Source of the DNA: Lachnospiraceae bacterium
GTDB taxonomy: Bacteria > Bacillota > Clostridia > Lachnospirales > Lachnospiraceae
Reading direction: 5' to 3'
Assembly: GCA_017503735.1 (NCBI GenBank)
Contig: JAFVSN010000007.1
Span: 1 to 64,000 of the forward strand
Length of the DNA stretch: 64,000 nt
The position numbers and the translations under genes were made by a program. Each line of letters opens with the position of its first letter. Position 1 is the first letter of the stretch. This document shows positions 33,084 to 40,861 of this stretch, piece after piece. The notes below the pieces were generated by a model. That model did not search any database. It worked only from the letters and a program-made list of their open reading frames with translations, and was not told the origin of the DNA.

Positions 33084-33302
33084 ATGAAAAATGCAAAGGA
33101 AAGAACCGTATGTAAGGTAAAAAACGTCACGCTTTTATGCCCGAACCGCGTGGCGGTGGAATTGAGTGACGGAAGAATTAAATTAGTGGATTTAATCTTG
33201 TTGGAGGATGGTATCTATGCAAGTAAGGAGCGGATTAAAGAGAAAGTAATGGAAGGTTTCAAGGCGTTTGAACCGGATATGCTTGTGATAGCAGAGCGGT
33301 AG
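33084..33302 (+). CDS. Small beta-rich protein, 72 residues
   Basis: GAAGGAGATTACT precedes the ATG at 33084. The product ERTVCKVKNVTLLCPNRVAV then ELSDGRIKLVDLILLEDGIY has the same strand-turn-strand layout (charged start, hydrophobic strand, V(A/L)ELxxGxR/K) as the two paralogues just upstream, so it may be a diverged relative, although identity is low. No named domain is recognised. A stem AGGCGA/TCGCCT at 33331-33356 may terminate the transcript. Confidence 0.5.
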   Translation: MKNAKERTVCKVKNVTLLCPNRVAVELSDGRIKLVDLILLEDGIYASKERIKEKVMEGFKAFEPDMLVIAER

Positions 33303-33366
33303 TTTCGCGAAAAAAACAAATCCTCTTTTGAGGCGAATCAAAAATTTAATCGCCTTAGAAATTCTA

Positions 33367-33396
33367 TTGACTGCACGTTGCGTGCAGTTTTAGGCT
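33367..33396 (+). promoter_or_regulatory. MerR-type promoter with perfect dyad
   Basis: ACTGCACG (33370-33377) and CGTGCAGT (33381-33388) form a perfect 8-bp dyad around TTG. It lies between TTGACT (33367-33372) and TAGGCT (33391-33396), with an 18-base spacer. A dyad inside a lengthened spacer is the classic MerR operator. Confidence 0.75.
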
Positions 33397-33412
33397 AAAA
33401 CAAGGAGGATGT

Positions 33413-33760
33413 ATGGAGCAAATGATAACCTTGCATGAACTATGTGATACCGTGGGGGTATCAAGGAGGGCCGTCCAAGGGTATGAAAAGGAAGGGCTGG
33501 TAGAGGCATCTGACAGAAACAAGTTCGGGTATCTCTTGTATGACGAAAAAGCGCAGTTGCGAATTGCGCAAATTAAGCTGTATCAACAGTTCGGGTTTAA
33601 GGTCAAGGAGATTAAGGAACTTTTGGACGCACCGAGGGCTGTGGTTAAAGCAGCATTGGAAGATCAAGTAATACATATGGAAGAGGAGCAGGTAAAGATT
33701 GAGGCTTTGATTCGACGGGCATATGAGTTGATCGATGCACTTCAGAAAGAAGAACCATAA
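33413..33760 (+). CDS. MerR family transcriptional regulator
   Basis: A 115-residue regulator with a MerR winged HTH at 1-70 (LHELCDTVGVSRRAVQGYEK, GYLLYDEKAQLRIAQIKLYQ, FGFKVKEIKELLDAP). A coiled-coil dimerisation helix (about 78-112) follows, and there is no ligand domain. Most MerR proteins have Y..R.LRYYE; here RRAVQGYEKEGL fills that place. It should bind the dyad in its own promoter. The lipoprotein gene begins 26 bases after its stop and is the likely regulated partner. The ligand is unknown. Confidence 0.85.
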   Translation: MEQMITLHELCDTVGVSRRAVQGYEKEGLVEASDRNKFGYLLYDEKAQLRIAQIKLYQQFGFKVKEIKELLDAPRAVVKAALEDQVIHMEEEQVKIEALIRRAYELIDALQKEEP

Positions 33761-33786
33761 AGTACAATATTGAGGAGGATAATGAT

Positions 33787-34998
33787 ATGAGAATGAAGAA
33801 ACTGTTGACAAATGTGTGTATGCTTGCGGTGATGGCTGTGTTGGGAGCTTGCGGAGGCGGTCAGACTCCGGCAGAGAAGCCTAATGGAAATGAAACGGTA
33901 GTAACAGAACAGCCGGAGCAACAGAGGACGGAGACGCCGGATGAGGGAAAGGACATAGAGAAGGAGGGAGTTTCTGAGGAGAGGCCAGAAGAGAATGAGG
34001 TGGTAGTCACAGAAGGAAAGAGTATTGAGGACGATATAGAAGCATTGGAAACTTTAGTGGAAAAAGATGTAGAAGATACGATAGCTACATTAGAGAGGGA
34101 ATATGAACGATTGATCGAGGATGTTGATTCATATGAGAAGTACAAGTTGAATATTGATAAAATAGAATCCTTCTATACAAAGGTTTATAATGAAAACAAA
34201 TCCCTCTGCTTAAGATTATATGAATACAGCTATGATTATGCGGATTTGGTTATAAAATCAGAGTTGTCCTATAATGATAAGTATGGAGAATTAAAGGGAG
34301 TGTATGATGTTATCTATGATGATGCCGGGAGTGAAATCTATGATGAGATTTATAATGGGATGCTTACCGATATATACGACGAGATTTATTCAGGAATATT
34401 AAGTGACGCATATGATGTAGTATCATATAGTGAGTGGGCTGATGTGCGTTCAAAAGAATATGATTGGTGGAGTGGTACGCGGTCGGATGTATATGATGAT
34501 TGGTCGGATTGTCGCTCGGATATATATGATTTTTGGTCCGACATAGGAGGCGAACTATGGGATGAGGATATTCAAAAAGCGGAAAAAATGATGAAAGAGT
34601 TCCGCGAGGATATTGATAAGCTAAAGAAGAAAGACAGTAGCAAAGAAGAAAAAAGCACATCGGAGGGTGTGCAAAAACCGACACCGACAGCAGAACCAAA
34701 GACAGAGGATAAGAAGGAGGAAACAAAACAGGAGGCAAGTATACGCCCGGAATTTAAAGAAGCTTTAGATAGTTACGAGGAGTTCTTTGATGAGTATTGT
34801 TCTTTTATGAAAAAGTATAAAGAGAACCCGACTGATTTGGGATTACTTATGGAATATACGGATTTTCTTACAAAGTATACGGATGCGATGAAGAAAATGA
34901 GTGCACTGAATGATGGTAGTCTAAACAATGAGGAGTTGAAGTATTATCTTCAGGTGACGAACCGGATTAATGAAAAGCTTTTGGATGCCGCATTATAG
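33787..34998 (+). CDS. Surface lipoprotein with Asp/Tyr/Trp-rich repeats
   Basis: A 403-residue protein with a lipoprotein signal peptide; the lipobox is VLGAC, giving lipidated C22. A Pro/Glu/Thr-rich stalk follows (about 25-75). A helical part leads to a tandem of degenerate units (about 170-262) such as SEIYDEIYNGMLTDIYDEIY and SGTRSDVYDDWSDCRSDIYD, where Y/W and D recur every 7-11 residues. A second charged linker (about 280-315) and a helical C-terminal domain finish it. It is anchored outside the membrane. No enzyme motif is seen; the acidic aromatic repeats might bind cations or glycans (guess). It is cotranscribed with the MerR gene. Confidence 0.7.
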   Translation: MRMKKLLTNVCMLAVMAVLGACGGGQTPAEKPNGNETVVTEQPEQQRTETPDEGKDIEKEGVSEERPEENEVVVTEGKSIEDDIEALETLVEKDVEDTIATLEREYERLIEDVDSYEKYKLNIDKIESFYTKVYNENKSLCLRLYEYSYDYADLVIKSELSYNDKYGELKGVYDVIYDDAGSEIYDEIYNGMLTDIYDEIYSGILSDAYDVVSYSEWADVRSKEYDWWSGTRSDVYDDWSDCRSDIYDFWSDIGGELWDEDIQKAEKMMKEFREDIDKLKKKDSSKEEKSTSEGVQKPTPTAEPKTEDKKEETKQEASIRPEFKEALDSYEEFFDEYCSFMKKYKENPTDLGLLMEYTDFLTKYTDAMKKMSALNDGSLNNEELKYYLQVTNRINEKLLDAAL

Positions 34999-35007
34999 AA
35001 AAAAGAG

Positions 35008-35042
35008 AGACAAGAATGGCCATGGTTGTTCTTGTCTTTTTT
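35008..35042 (+). terminator. Terminator of the lipoprotein gene
   Basis: AGACAAGAA (35008-35016) pairs with TTCTTGTCT (35029-35037), followed by TTTTT. Confidence 0.85.
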
Positions 35043-35077
35043 AATACTATTTCTTTCAGTGAAAAAGTGATTACACA

Positions 35078-35106
35078 TTGCGTAAGTCATCCTTTTATGT
35101 TATAGT
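35078..35106 (+). promoter_or_regulatory. Promoter of the HicB-like gene
   Basis: TTGCGT (35078-35083), 17 bases, TATAGT (35101-35106); start codon 40 bases downstream. Confidence 0.55.
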
Positions 35107-35145
35107 TATTACCAAGTAGTAAAGAATATAGTGGGAGGTGTTCTT

Positions 35146-35448
35146 ATGGTGTCTTCGTATCCTGCGTGTTTCATCAAGGAAGAGGATGGATACACGGTGA
35201 TTTTTCCTGATTTTGGAAATGTGGCGACTTGCGGAAGCGATTTAGAAGAAGCCGAATATATGGCAGTGGATTGCCTTGCAGGATATCTTTTGTGGTTGGA
35301 AGAGGACGGAGAAGAAGTGCCAGAGCCTTCTGTCGAAGAGGCGGTCCCTATTTCAGAACTGTTGAGTTGGTTGGAACTGGATGAGGCAGAGGCGTTTGTT
35401 AAAATGGTAAGTGTAGATGTGAAGGAGTATTCGGAAGAACATTTTTAG
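35146..35448 (+). CDS. HicB-family antitoxin-like protein
   Basis: The ATG at 35146 follows GGGAGGTGTTCTT. The 100-residue product has the HicB partial RNase H-like fold: YPACFIKEEDGYTVIFPDFG, TCGSDLEEAEYMAVDCLAGY and LWLEEDGEEVPEPS. Typical HicB antitoxins neutralise HicA, a small double-stranded-RNA-binding toxin, but no HicA-like gene adjoins. Instead an HTH protein follows by 20 bases. Many Clostridia carry such orphan HicB/HTH pairs. It may act as a regulator and not as an antitoxin. Confidence 0.8.
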   Translation: MVSSYPACFIKEEDGYTVIFPDFGNVATCGSDLEEAEYMAVDCLAGYLLWLEEDGEEVPEPSVEEAVPISELLSWLELDEAEAFVKMVSVDVKEYSEEHF

Positions 35449-35468
35449 TATAGCACGGGAGGTGTCTC

Positions 35469-35726
35469 ATGGATTGCAAACAAAAGATTACAGAGCTCCG
35501 GGAACAGACCGGTATGAATCGTAAGGAATTTTGTGATTATTTCATGATTCCGTACCGGACGGTGACGGAATGGGAGAGAGGGAACCGGAATGCGCCGGAG
35601 TATGTGCTTCGGATGATGGAATATGTGATACGGATGGAGAAGTTGGGAATAGTAGGTACAGTGGAGGAAGAGAATGGAGAAAAGAAAAATAATTTGGAGG
35701 AACATTATGCAGTATCGCAAGGATAA
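35469..35726 (+). CDS. Small XRE-like HTH protein
   Basis: An 85-residue protein with KITELREQTGMNRKEFCDYF and MIPYRTVTEWERGNRNAPEY, an HTH of the type found next to HicB-like proteins. APEYVLRMMEYVIRMEKLGI follows, typical of these small regulators. The start follows GGGAGGTGTCTC. Its end overlaps the aldo/keto reductase start by 20 bases in another frame, so the three genes are probably one transcript. It may control the pair's own promoter. Confidence 0.8.
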   Translation: MDCKQKITELREQTGMNRKEFCDYFMIPYRTVTEWERGNRNAPEYVLRMMEYVIRMEKLGIVGTVEEENGEKKNNLEEHYAVSQG

Positions 35727-36885
35727 ATACGGGAATCCGATTTCCGTGCTGGGCTACGGATGCCTGCGTTTTACGAAAAAGTCCGGAAAGATTGATTTTG
35801 AGAAGTCGGAGCAGGAGATTCTGGCGGCTTATGAGGCAGGGGTAAACTATTTTGATACCGCCTACATCTACGGGGGAAGTGAGGAGTTTCTGGGAGAGGT
35901 GTTTGAAAAACACGGTATCCGGGATAAGGTAAAAATTGCCACAAAGCTTCCGCACTATCTGATGAAGAGCAGAGAAGGTGTGGAGAAGACCTTTGTGGAG
36001 GAGTTGCGCCGTCTGCGTACCGATCATGTGGAGTATTATCTGATGCATATGTTGACGGATGTGAAGACGTGGGAACGGTTAAAAGCACTTGGTATCGAGG
36101 AATGGATTCGGGAGAAAAAGGAAAGCGGTGCCATTGGACAAATCGGTTTTTCCTACCATGGAAATTCGGATATGTTTTGTCAGCTCATTGATGCTTATGA
36201 CTGGGATTTTTGTATGATTCAGTATAACTATCTGGACGAGAATTCCCAAGCGGGGAAAAAGGGATTGCAGTATGCCGCATCGAAAGGAATTCCGGTATGG
36301 ATTATGGAACCGCTTCGTGGTGGACGTCTGGTAAACGGTTTGCCGGAGAAGGCAAAGAAGTTGTTTTCCGAACATCCAAGCAAACGTACTCCGGCGGAGT
36401 GGGGCTTTCGTTGGCTTTGGAATCAGCCGGAAGTGACCTGCGTATTGTCCGGTATGAATTCTTTAGAGATGGTACAGGAAAATGTGGCCAATGCGGATGC
36501 ATCCCGTCCGGGAGAGTTTACGACGGAAGATGAGGCGCTGATTGCAGGGGTAGTGGAAGCGATTCACGAGAAGATGAAAGTGGGGTGTACCGGTTGCGGC
36601 TATTGTATGCCGTGTCCGCGTAAGGTGGATATTCCGGGTGTGTTCTCGGTGTACAATAAACGTTTTACCGACGGAAAGAGAAAGGCATTAAAGGAGTATA
36701 TTTGGTGTACCCTGCTCCGTAAGGATTCCACAGCGGCCTCCAATTGTATCGGTTGCGGTAAGTGTGAGAGCCATTGTCCGCAGCAGATCGAGATTCGGAA
36801 GGAATTGCAGAATGCTAAGAAGGAACTGGAGGGGCCGGTGTACAAGGTGGCAAAATTTGTGGTAAAGAAGTTTATGAAGTATTAA
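35707..36885 (+). CDS. Aldo/keto reductase with C-terminal 4Fe-4S domain
   Basis: The ATG at 35707 follows TTTGGAGGAACATT. Residues 1-280 form an AKR barrel: the catalytic tyrosine lies in NYFDTAYIYGGSEEFLG, and KIATKLPHYLMKSR and EYYLMHML follow the family pattern. After residue 290 come two cysteine clusters, CTGCGYCMPCPRKVDIP and CIGCGKCESHCPQQIEI, each with CxxCxxC...CP as in ferredoxins. This fused form is frequent in anaerobes and should pass electrons between NAD(P)H or ferredoxin and a carbonyl substrate, which is unknown. Length 392 is usual for the type. Confidence 0.9.
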   Translation: MQYRKDKYGNPISVLGYGCLRFTKKSGKIDFEKSEQEILAAYEAGVNYFDTAYIYGGSEEFLGEVFEKHGIRDKVKIATKLPHYLMKSREGVEKTFVEELRRLRTDHVEYYLMHMLTDVKTWERLKALGIEEWIREKKESGAIGQIGFSYHGNSDMFCQLIDAYDWDFCMIQYNYLDENSQAGKKGLQYAASKGIPVWIMEPLRGGRLVNGLPEKAKKLFSEHPSKRTPAEWGFRWLWNQPEVTCVLSGMNSLEMVQENVANADASRPGEFTTEDEALIAGVVEAIHEKMKVGCTGCGYCMPCPRKVDIPGVFSVYNKRFTDGKRKALKEYIWCTLLRKDSTAASNCIGCGKCESHCPQQIEIRKELQNAKKELEGPVYKVAKFVVKKFMKY

Positions 36886-36930
36886 AACATGACTCCGGTC
36901 ACATTGTAATGTGTTCCTTTTTGTGGTATC

Positions 36931-38211
36931 ATGAAAATGGTGATGCATATGTCGGGAAATAAACTGATACGGTTTTTATGGACTACAATTTTACTGGTAA
37001 GTCTTTGTGTACTTGCCGGATTTTATGCGGAGTATTTCATGGGATGTCTTTTAAGCGGGGCAGCCCTTCTTGTGGTATTTCAAATACAGAGTATATCAGA
37101 TGAGCAAAGTAGGAGTCTCTTGGTGATACAAGGGATTCTTGCTTTGCTCTTTTCTTTGTTTGCAGGACATTTTGCGGCATATCTGATTTTTTATGAGTGG
37201 CGGGTGGCAGACAGGAACAAAAAGAAGAGGACAGATGAAGTTTCTTGGTATAGTCAAGGAGAAGGAGCATGGGAGAAAGTACTTAGAATAATCTTTCCGG
37301 GGCTGTTCTGCTTTTTCGGCACAGTTTTGCAGCGGCTAATAAACGGGGAAGTAACGGAGTCGTTGCCTGAAATACTCTGGCATGTATTACTCCTGATTGT
37401 TTGTTCCGTTGTGTTTTATGGGATAGAGTTTGCCATATCCCATTATCTCCGAATCCAATGGGAAAGTGCGGTGGCAGTGCGTAGTGCAGCTGTAAATGAG
37501 CTGTATGAAAAGAAGTTAAATCAGGAATTAAGAATGAAAAACTACCTTGCGGAACGAAATGCGCGTATGGAAGAACGTGAAAATATCAGTCGTAACATTC
37601 ATAACAGTGTAGGGCATACCATCACGGCGGCTGTGATGACATTAGACGCGGCAGAACTGCTTGTGGACGTGAATACGGGAAAGGCAAAGGAACGCATGGT
37701 TACGGCCAAGGAACGGATGAAGGAAGGACTTAGTGCGGTCCGTCTCGCGGTACGAGTGTTGGATAAAGAAAACGATACGGTTCGTATAGAGGATTTTCTG
37801 AGTGAGTTATCGGCGGTGGCAGATAATTTTGTGATGGATACGGAACTTACGGTAAAGACGGATGTAGATATGGTACCGGAGGTGCGGTCGCTTCCGAAGG
37901 TACATACGGAGTTTTTCACCGGTGCGGTGCAGGAGCTTTTGACAAACGGTGTAAAGCACGGAAACGCTACCAGGTTTCTGCTTTCTATCCGGGCAGACAG
38001 TGCACATTTACAGGTTTCCGTACGGGATAACGGAACGGGGGATTTTTCGGAGGAAAATAAGAATGCAAGGATAAAGGCGGGATTCGGTTTGAAAAAGATT
38101 ATGTCCTATTTGAAAAAGTGTGGTGGAGATGCGAAGTTTACAAATGACAACGGATTTTGTGCGGTGCTGACGGTACCGCTTATGCAGGAGGAAACAAATG
38201 GAGAAGAGTAG
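36931..38211 (+). CDS. Sensor histidine kinase (HisKA_3/NarL-partner type)
   Basis: The start is uncertain: ATGs at 36931, 36943 and 36949 share the frame, none has a good ribosome binding site, and a promoter-like TTGTAA-17-TATCAT (36904-36932) overlaps the first, favouring 36949. The product has about six hydrophobic segments (to about 180), then ENISRNIHNSVGHTITAAVM, a HisKA_3 H-box with the phospho-acceptor His. A HATPase_c domain (ELLTNGVKHGNATRF, VRDNGTGDF, GFGLKKIMSYL) ends it. It should phosphorylate the response regulator that overlaps it by 14 bases. The membrane part has no extracellular sensor loop of note, as in kinases sensing cell-envelope stress. Confidence 0.9.
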   Translation: MKMVMHMSGNKLIRFLWTTILLVSLCVLAGFYAEYFMGCLLSGAALLVVFQIQSISDEQSRSLLVIQGILALLFSLFAGHFAAYLIFYEWRVADRNKKKRTDEVSWYSQGEGAWEKVLRIIFPGLFCFFGTVLQRLINGEVTESLPEILWHVLLLIVCSVVFYGIEFAISHYLRIQWESAVAVRSAAVNELYEKKLNQELRMKNYLAERNARMEERENISRNIHNSVGHTITAAVMTLDAAELLVDVNTGKAKERMVTAKERMKEGLSAVRLAVRVLDKENDTVRIEDFLSELSAVADNFVMDTELTVKTDVDMVPEVRSLPKVHTEFFTGAVQELLTNGVKHGNATRFLLSIRADSAHLQVSVRDNGTGDFSEENKNARIKAGFGLKKIMSYLKKCGGDAKFTNDNGFCAVLTVPLMQEETNGEE

Positions 38212-38836
38212 GATTCTTTTGGTGGATGACGAGCCGTTGTTGCTTGATAGTCTGGAGATTATTTTGTCCATGAACGGTATGGAAATTGTAGGAAAGGCAA
38301 AGGACGGAACGGAAGCGTTGCGTTGCTTGGAAACGGTCACTTGTGATTTGGCACTGGTGGATTTAAATATGAAGGGGATGGGCGGCATTGAGTTGATTGA
38401 GAAACTGCGGGGAAAGTATCCGGCGGTAAAGATTCTCGTACTGACCACCTTTTACGACGATACTAATATTACAAAGGCCATCGCTAACGGGGCGGACGGA
38501 TATTTACTTAAGGACAGCGGAAAAGATGCTATTTTAGGTGCCATTGAACAAATTTTAAGCGGGCGGAACGTCATTGATCATAAGGTGATGCTACGACTGG
38601 CAGCACTTATGGGAGCAAAGGAACCGCAAAAGGAATCTCAAAGAGAGGAACTGGCACCGGATATGACGGAACGAGAAAAGGAGATTTGCACTCTTCTGGC
38701 GGAGGGACTTACGAACCGCCAGATTGCGGAGCAACTTTACATATCGGAGGGAACGGTAAAAAATTACATTTCCTCCATTTACGATAAGACCGGGATTCAT
38801 GACCGGGCGAAACTGATTGTTGCAATGAAGAGCTGA
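38198..38836 (+). CDS. NarL/LuxR-family response regulator
   Basis: A 212-residue regulator. The receiver domain (1-120) has D10/D11 in LLVDDEPLLLDSLEI, the phosphorylation site D55 in LALVDLNMKGMGG, and the conserved Lys in GADGYLLKDSGKD. The LuxR-type HTH (about 148-210) includes MTEREKEICTLLAEGLTNRQ and QLYISEGTVKNYISSIYDKT. It overlaps the kinase gene by 14 bases. It probably switches on the ABC exporter genes just downstream, whose promoter follows a terminator. Confidence 0.93.
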   Translation: MEKSRILLVDDEPLLLDSLEIILSMNGMEIVGKAKDGTEALRCLETVTCDLALVDLNMKGMGGIELIEKLRGKYPAVKILVLTTFYDDTNITKAIANGADGYLLKDSGKDAILGAIEQILSGRNVIDHKVMLRLAALMGAKEPQKESQREELAPDMTEREKEICTLLAEGLTNRQIAEQLYISEGTVKNYISSIYDKTGIHDRAKLIVAMKS

Positions 38837-38890
38837 CGGATAAGTCCAAAACAGTAAACGAAGTCATAGGAAAACAAAAACAGAATATGA

Positions 38891-38929
38891 CCACAGTCAT
38901 AGTGAAGTCATGACTGTGGTTACTTTTTA
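38891..38929 (+). terminator. Terminator of the two-component system
   Basis: CCACAGTCA (38891-38899) pairs with TGACTGTGG (38911-38919), followed after TTAC by TTTTT. A -10-like TATACT follows at 38947, without a good -35, as expected of an activator-dependent promoter for the ABC genes. Confidence 0.75.
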
Positions 38930-38977
38930 TAAAGGGCTTTGGTTGCTATACTAAAGGCAACAAAGGAGGTTGTGAGC

Positions 38978-40135
38978 ATGAGACAGAAATTGTCCGCAAT
39001 GAATTACATACGGAATAACAAGCGGCGTGCTGCGGTGCTGGTGGTGAGTCTTGCATTATATCTGGTGATTGTGTATTTAACCCAGTTTATTCTTTCTTCC
39101 GGGACGGAGAGCTTTAAAAAGATTCTGTCGGAGGATACGAAAAAAATGCAACTGGTGCATTTGCCGGACAGTGCTCTCGGCATTGACGAGGAGGCGTTGG
39201 AGTCGGAGGAAGCGGTGACGGCGGCTTATGCTGAGGCGGTAGAGCTTCTGATGGAACGTTTGCGGGAACAGCCGGGAGTGAAGACAGTGCAGAAAGCGCA
39301 AAACATGGGAGTCACTATTTATGCGTTAATCGGACAGTATAGTTTTTCCTTTCCGTTAGGAGATGAAGCATTTCTGGAAACCTATATGGAGCATATGGGA
39401 GCGACCCTAAAAGAAGGAGAGTTACCGGATGCTCCGGGGGAAATTATTTTGGCAGACGGTATTATGAAAAATGCGGGGCTTACCTTGGGGCAAAAGCTGT
39501 CTGATGAATCCTATCAGATTGTGGGAATTGCGGAAAGCGACTCCTATTTCGGCGGCGGTATTATGGTTCCGGAGAAGGACTACAGTCAGGCGTGGTGTGT
39601 CTTGTCCGACGGAAGTATTAAGGATATGGGTGCGTTGCTCCGGAATATGGGCTATGAGTTTTCTGATAACGAGGCGCGGATATATGACTATAAGGCAGGA
39701 AATGCGGATTACGAGGATGTCTTTGCCGAGGTGGAAACACCGGCAAATCTGGTATTTAAAGGCGTGATGATTGTGATGGCAATTATGTTGTTTTTGGTGT
39801 ATACCACGATTTTGCGTGACCGTCACGGAGAATGGTGCCTGTATTGCTCCATCGGATATAGCAGAAAGGCGATTTACCTCTCCATCCTACGGGAAATGTT
39901 ATTTTACGTTACGGTGGCGGTGGTTGCCGGGACGGTAGTAACGATAATCGGTATGGTAGTGTTGGATGCGCTTTTGATTGCTCCGATGGGACTGGCTTGT
40001 AAGTATTTGGATTTCTCGGTCATGGGAGAAATTGTGTGCGGCTATGCGGTTGTGTTTGCACTGCTTCAGCTTCCGATTCGGCTTGCATTGCACAAAATTC
40101 GCACTGTAGATGCCATGGAAGAGGATTTATACTAA
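38978..40135 (+). CDS. FtsX-like ABC transporter permease (first)
   Basis: The ATG at 38978 follows AAAGGAGGTTGTGAGC. The 385-residue product has an N-terminal transmembrane helix (about 18-38), a large extracytoplasmic domain (about 40-255, with QKLSDESYQIVGIAESDSYF), and three C-terminal helices. This is the topology of MacB/FtsX-type permeases, which move substrates from the outer face by mechanotransmission. It is paralogous in layout to the permease at 40861; the two should form a heterodimer with the ATPase between them. Confidence 0.88.
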   Translation: MRQKLSAMNYIRNNKRRAAVLVVSLALYLVIVYLTQFILSSGTESFKKILSEDTKKMQLVHLPDSALGIDEEALESEEAVTAAYAEAVELLMERLREQPGVKTVQKAQNMGVTIYALIGQYSFSFPLGDEAFLETYMEHMGATLKEGELPDAPGEIILADGIMKNAGLTLGQKLSDESYQIVGIAESDSYFGGGIMVPEKDYSQAWCVLSDGSIKDMGALLRNMGYEFSDNEARIYDYKAGNADYEDVFAEVETPANLVFKGVMIVMAIMLFLVYTTILRDRHGEWCLYCSIGYSRKAIYLSILREMLFYVTVAVVAGTVVTIIGMVVLDALLIAPMGLACKYLDFSVMGEIVCGYAVVFALLQLPIRLALHKIRTVDAMEEDLY

Positions 40136-40186
40136 ATACAGAGATTGAAATAAACAGGGTGTGAGTAGAGCAGAAGGAGGATGTGT

Positions 40187-40861
40187 ATGTTTGAGATAAA
40201 AAATATTACTATGATTTACGATATGGAGAAGGAAGAAAAGGTATATGCATTAGGTGGCTTTGATTTGAATCTGCCGGATAAGGGATTGGTAGGTATCATC
40301 GGGCCCTCCGGTTCCGGAAAGTCCACGCTGATGTATTGCCTTTCTACGTTAAAAACTCCGACGGCGGGAGAAATTCTTTATAACGGGAAAAGTCTTACCG
40401 GTCTTAAGGAGCAGGAAAGAGAGAAGCTTCGCAGAGATGAGTTCGGGTTTGTGTTCCAACGGCATTTTTTGGTGCCGTATATGAATTCGGTTTCCAATGT
40501 GACGGTGGCAGCAAACGGAAAAGGAGAGGAAGTAAAGACTCGTGCGGTAGAGTTGCTTAAGAGTCTCGGTCTCGGAGAGAAGGAATTAAAAAAGCGTCCG
40601 GGTAAGCTTTCCGGCGGACAACGACAGCGTGTAGCGATCGCAAGAGCTATGATGAACGCACCGAAGGTGTTGTTTGCGGACGAGCCGACGGCAGCCTTGG
40701 ATCACGAAACAGCCTTTGCGGTGATGGACATTTTAAAGGAGTACGCAAAGGAAAATCTGGTGGTTGTGATTACTCATGACCATTCCATTTTAAAGGAGGC
40801 GGACCTGATGGTAGAGATGTGGGACGGTATGGTCAGCTCCGTGAAGGAAGGCGGTGTGTGA
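40187..40861 (+). CDS. ABC transporter ATP-binding protein (MacB/LolD-like)
   Basis: AAGGAGG (40174-40180) sits 6 bases before the ATG at 40187; an in-frame ATG at 40181 directly abuts it. The 224-residue ATPase has Walker A GPSGSGKST (39-47), Q-loop FGFVFQRHFLVPY, signature LSGGQRQRVAIARAM, Walker B VLFADEPTAALDH and the H-loop VITHDHS. It resembles LolD/MacB ATPases paired with FtsX-type permeases. Its stop overlaps the start of the second permease by one base. Confidence 0.95.
   Translation: MFEIKNITMIYDMEKEEKVYALGGFDLNLPDKGLVGIIGPSGSGKSTLMYCLSTLKTPTAGEILYNGKSLTGLKEQEREKLRRDEFGFVFQRHFLVPYMNSVSNVTVAANGKGEEVKTRAVELLKSLGLGEKELKKRPGKLSGGQRQRVAIARAMMNAPKVLFADEPTAALDHETAFAVMDILKEYAKENLVVVITHDHSILKEADLMVEMWDGMVSSVKEGGV

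Noticed and set aside
33787-34998. Lipoprotein as a solute-binding component of an ABC importer
   Set aside because: No transporter genes adjoin, and the repeat-rich middle does not resemble a binding-protein fold.
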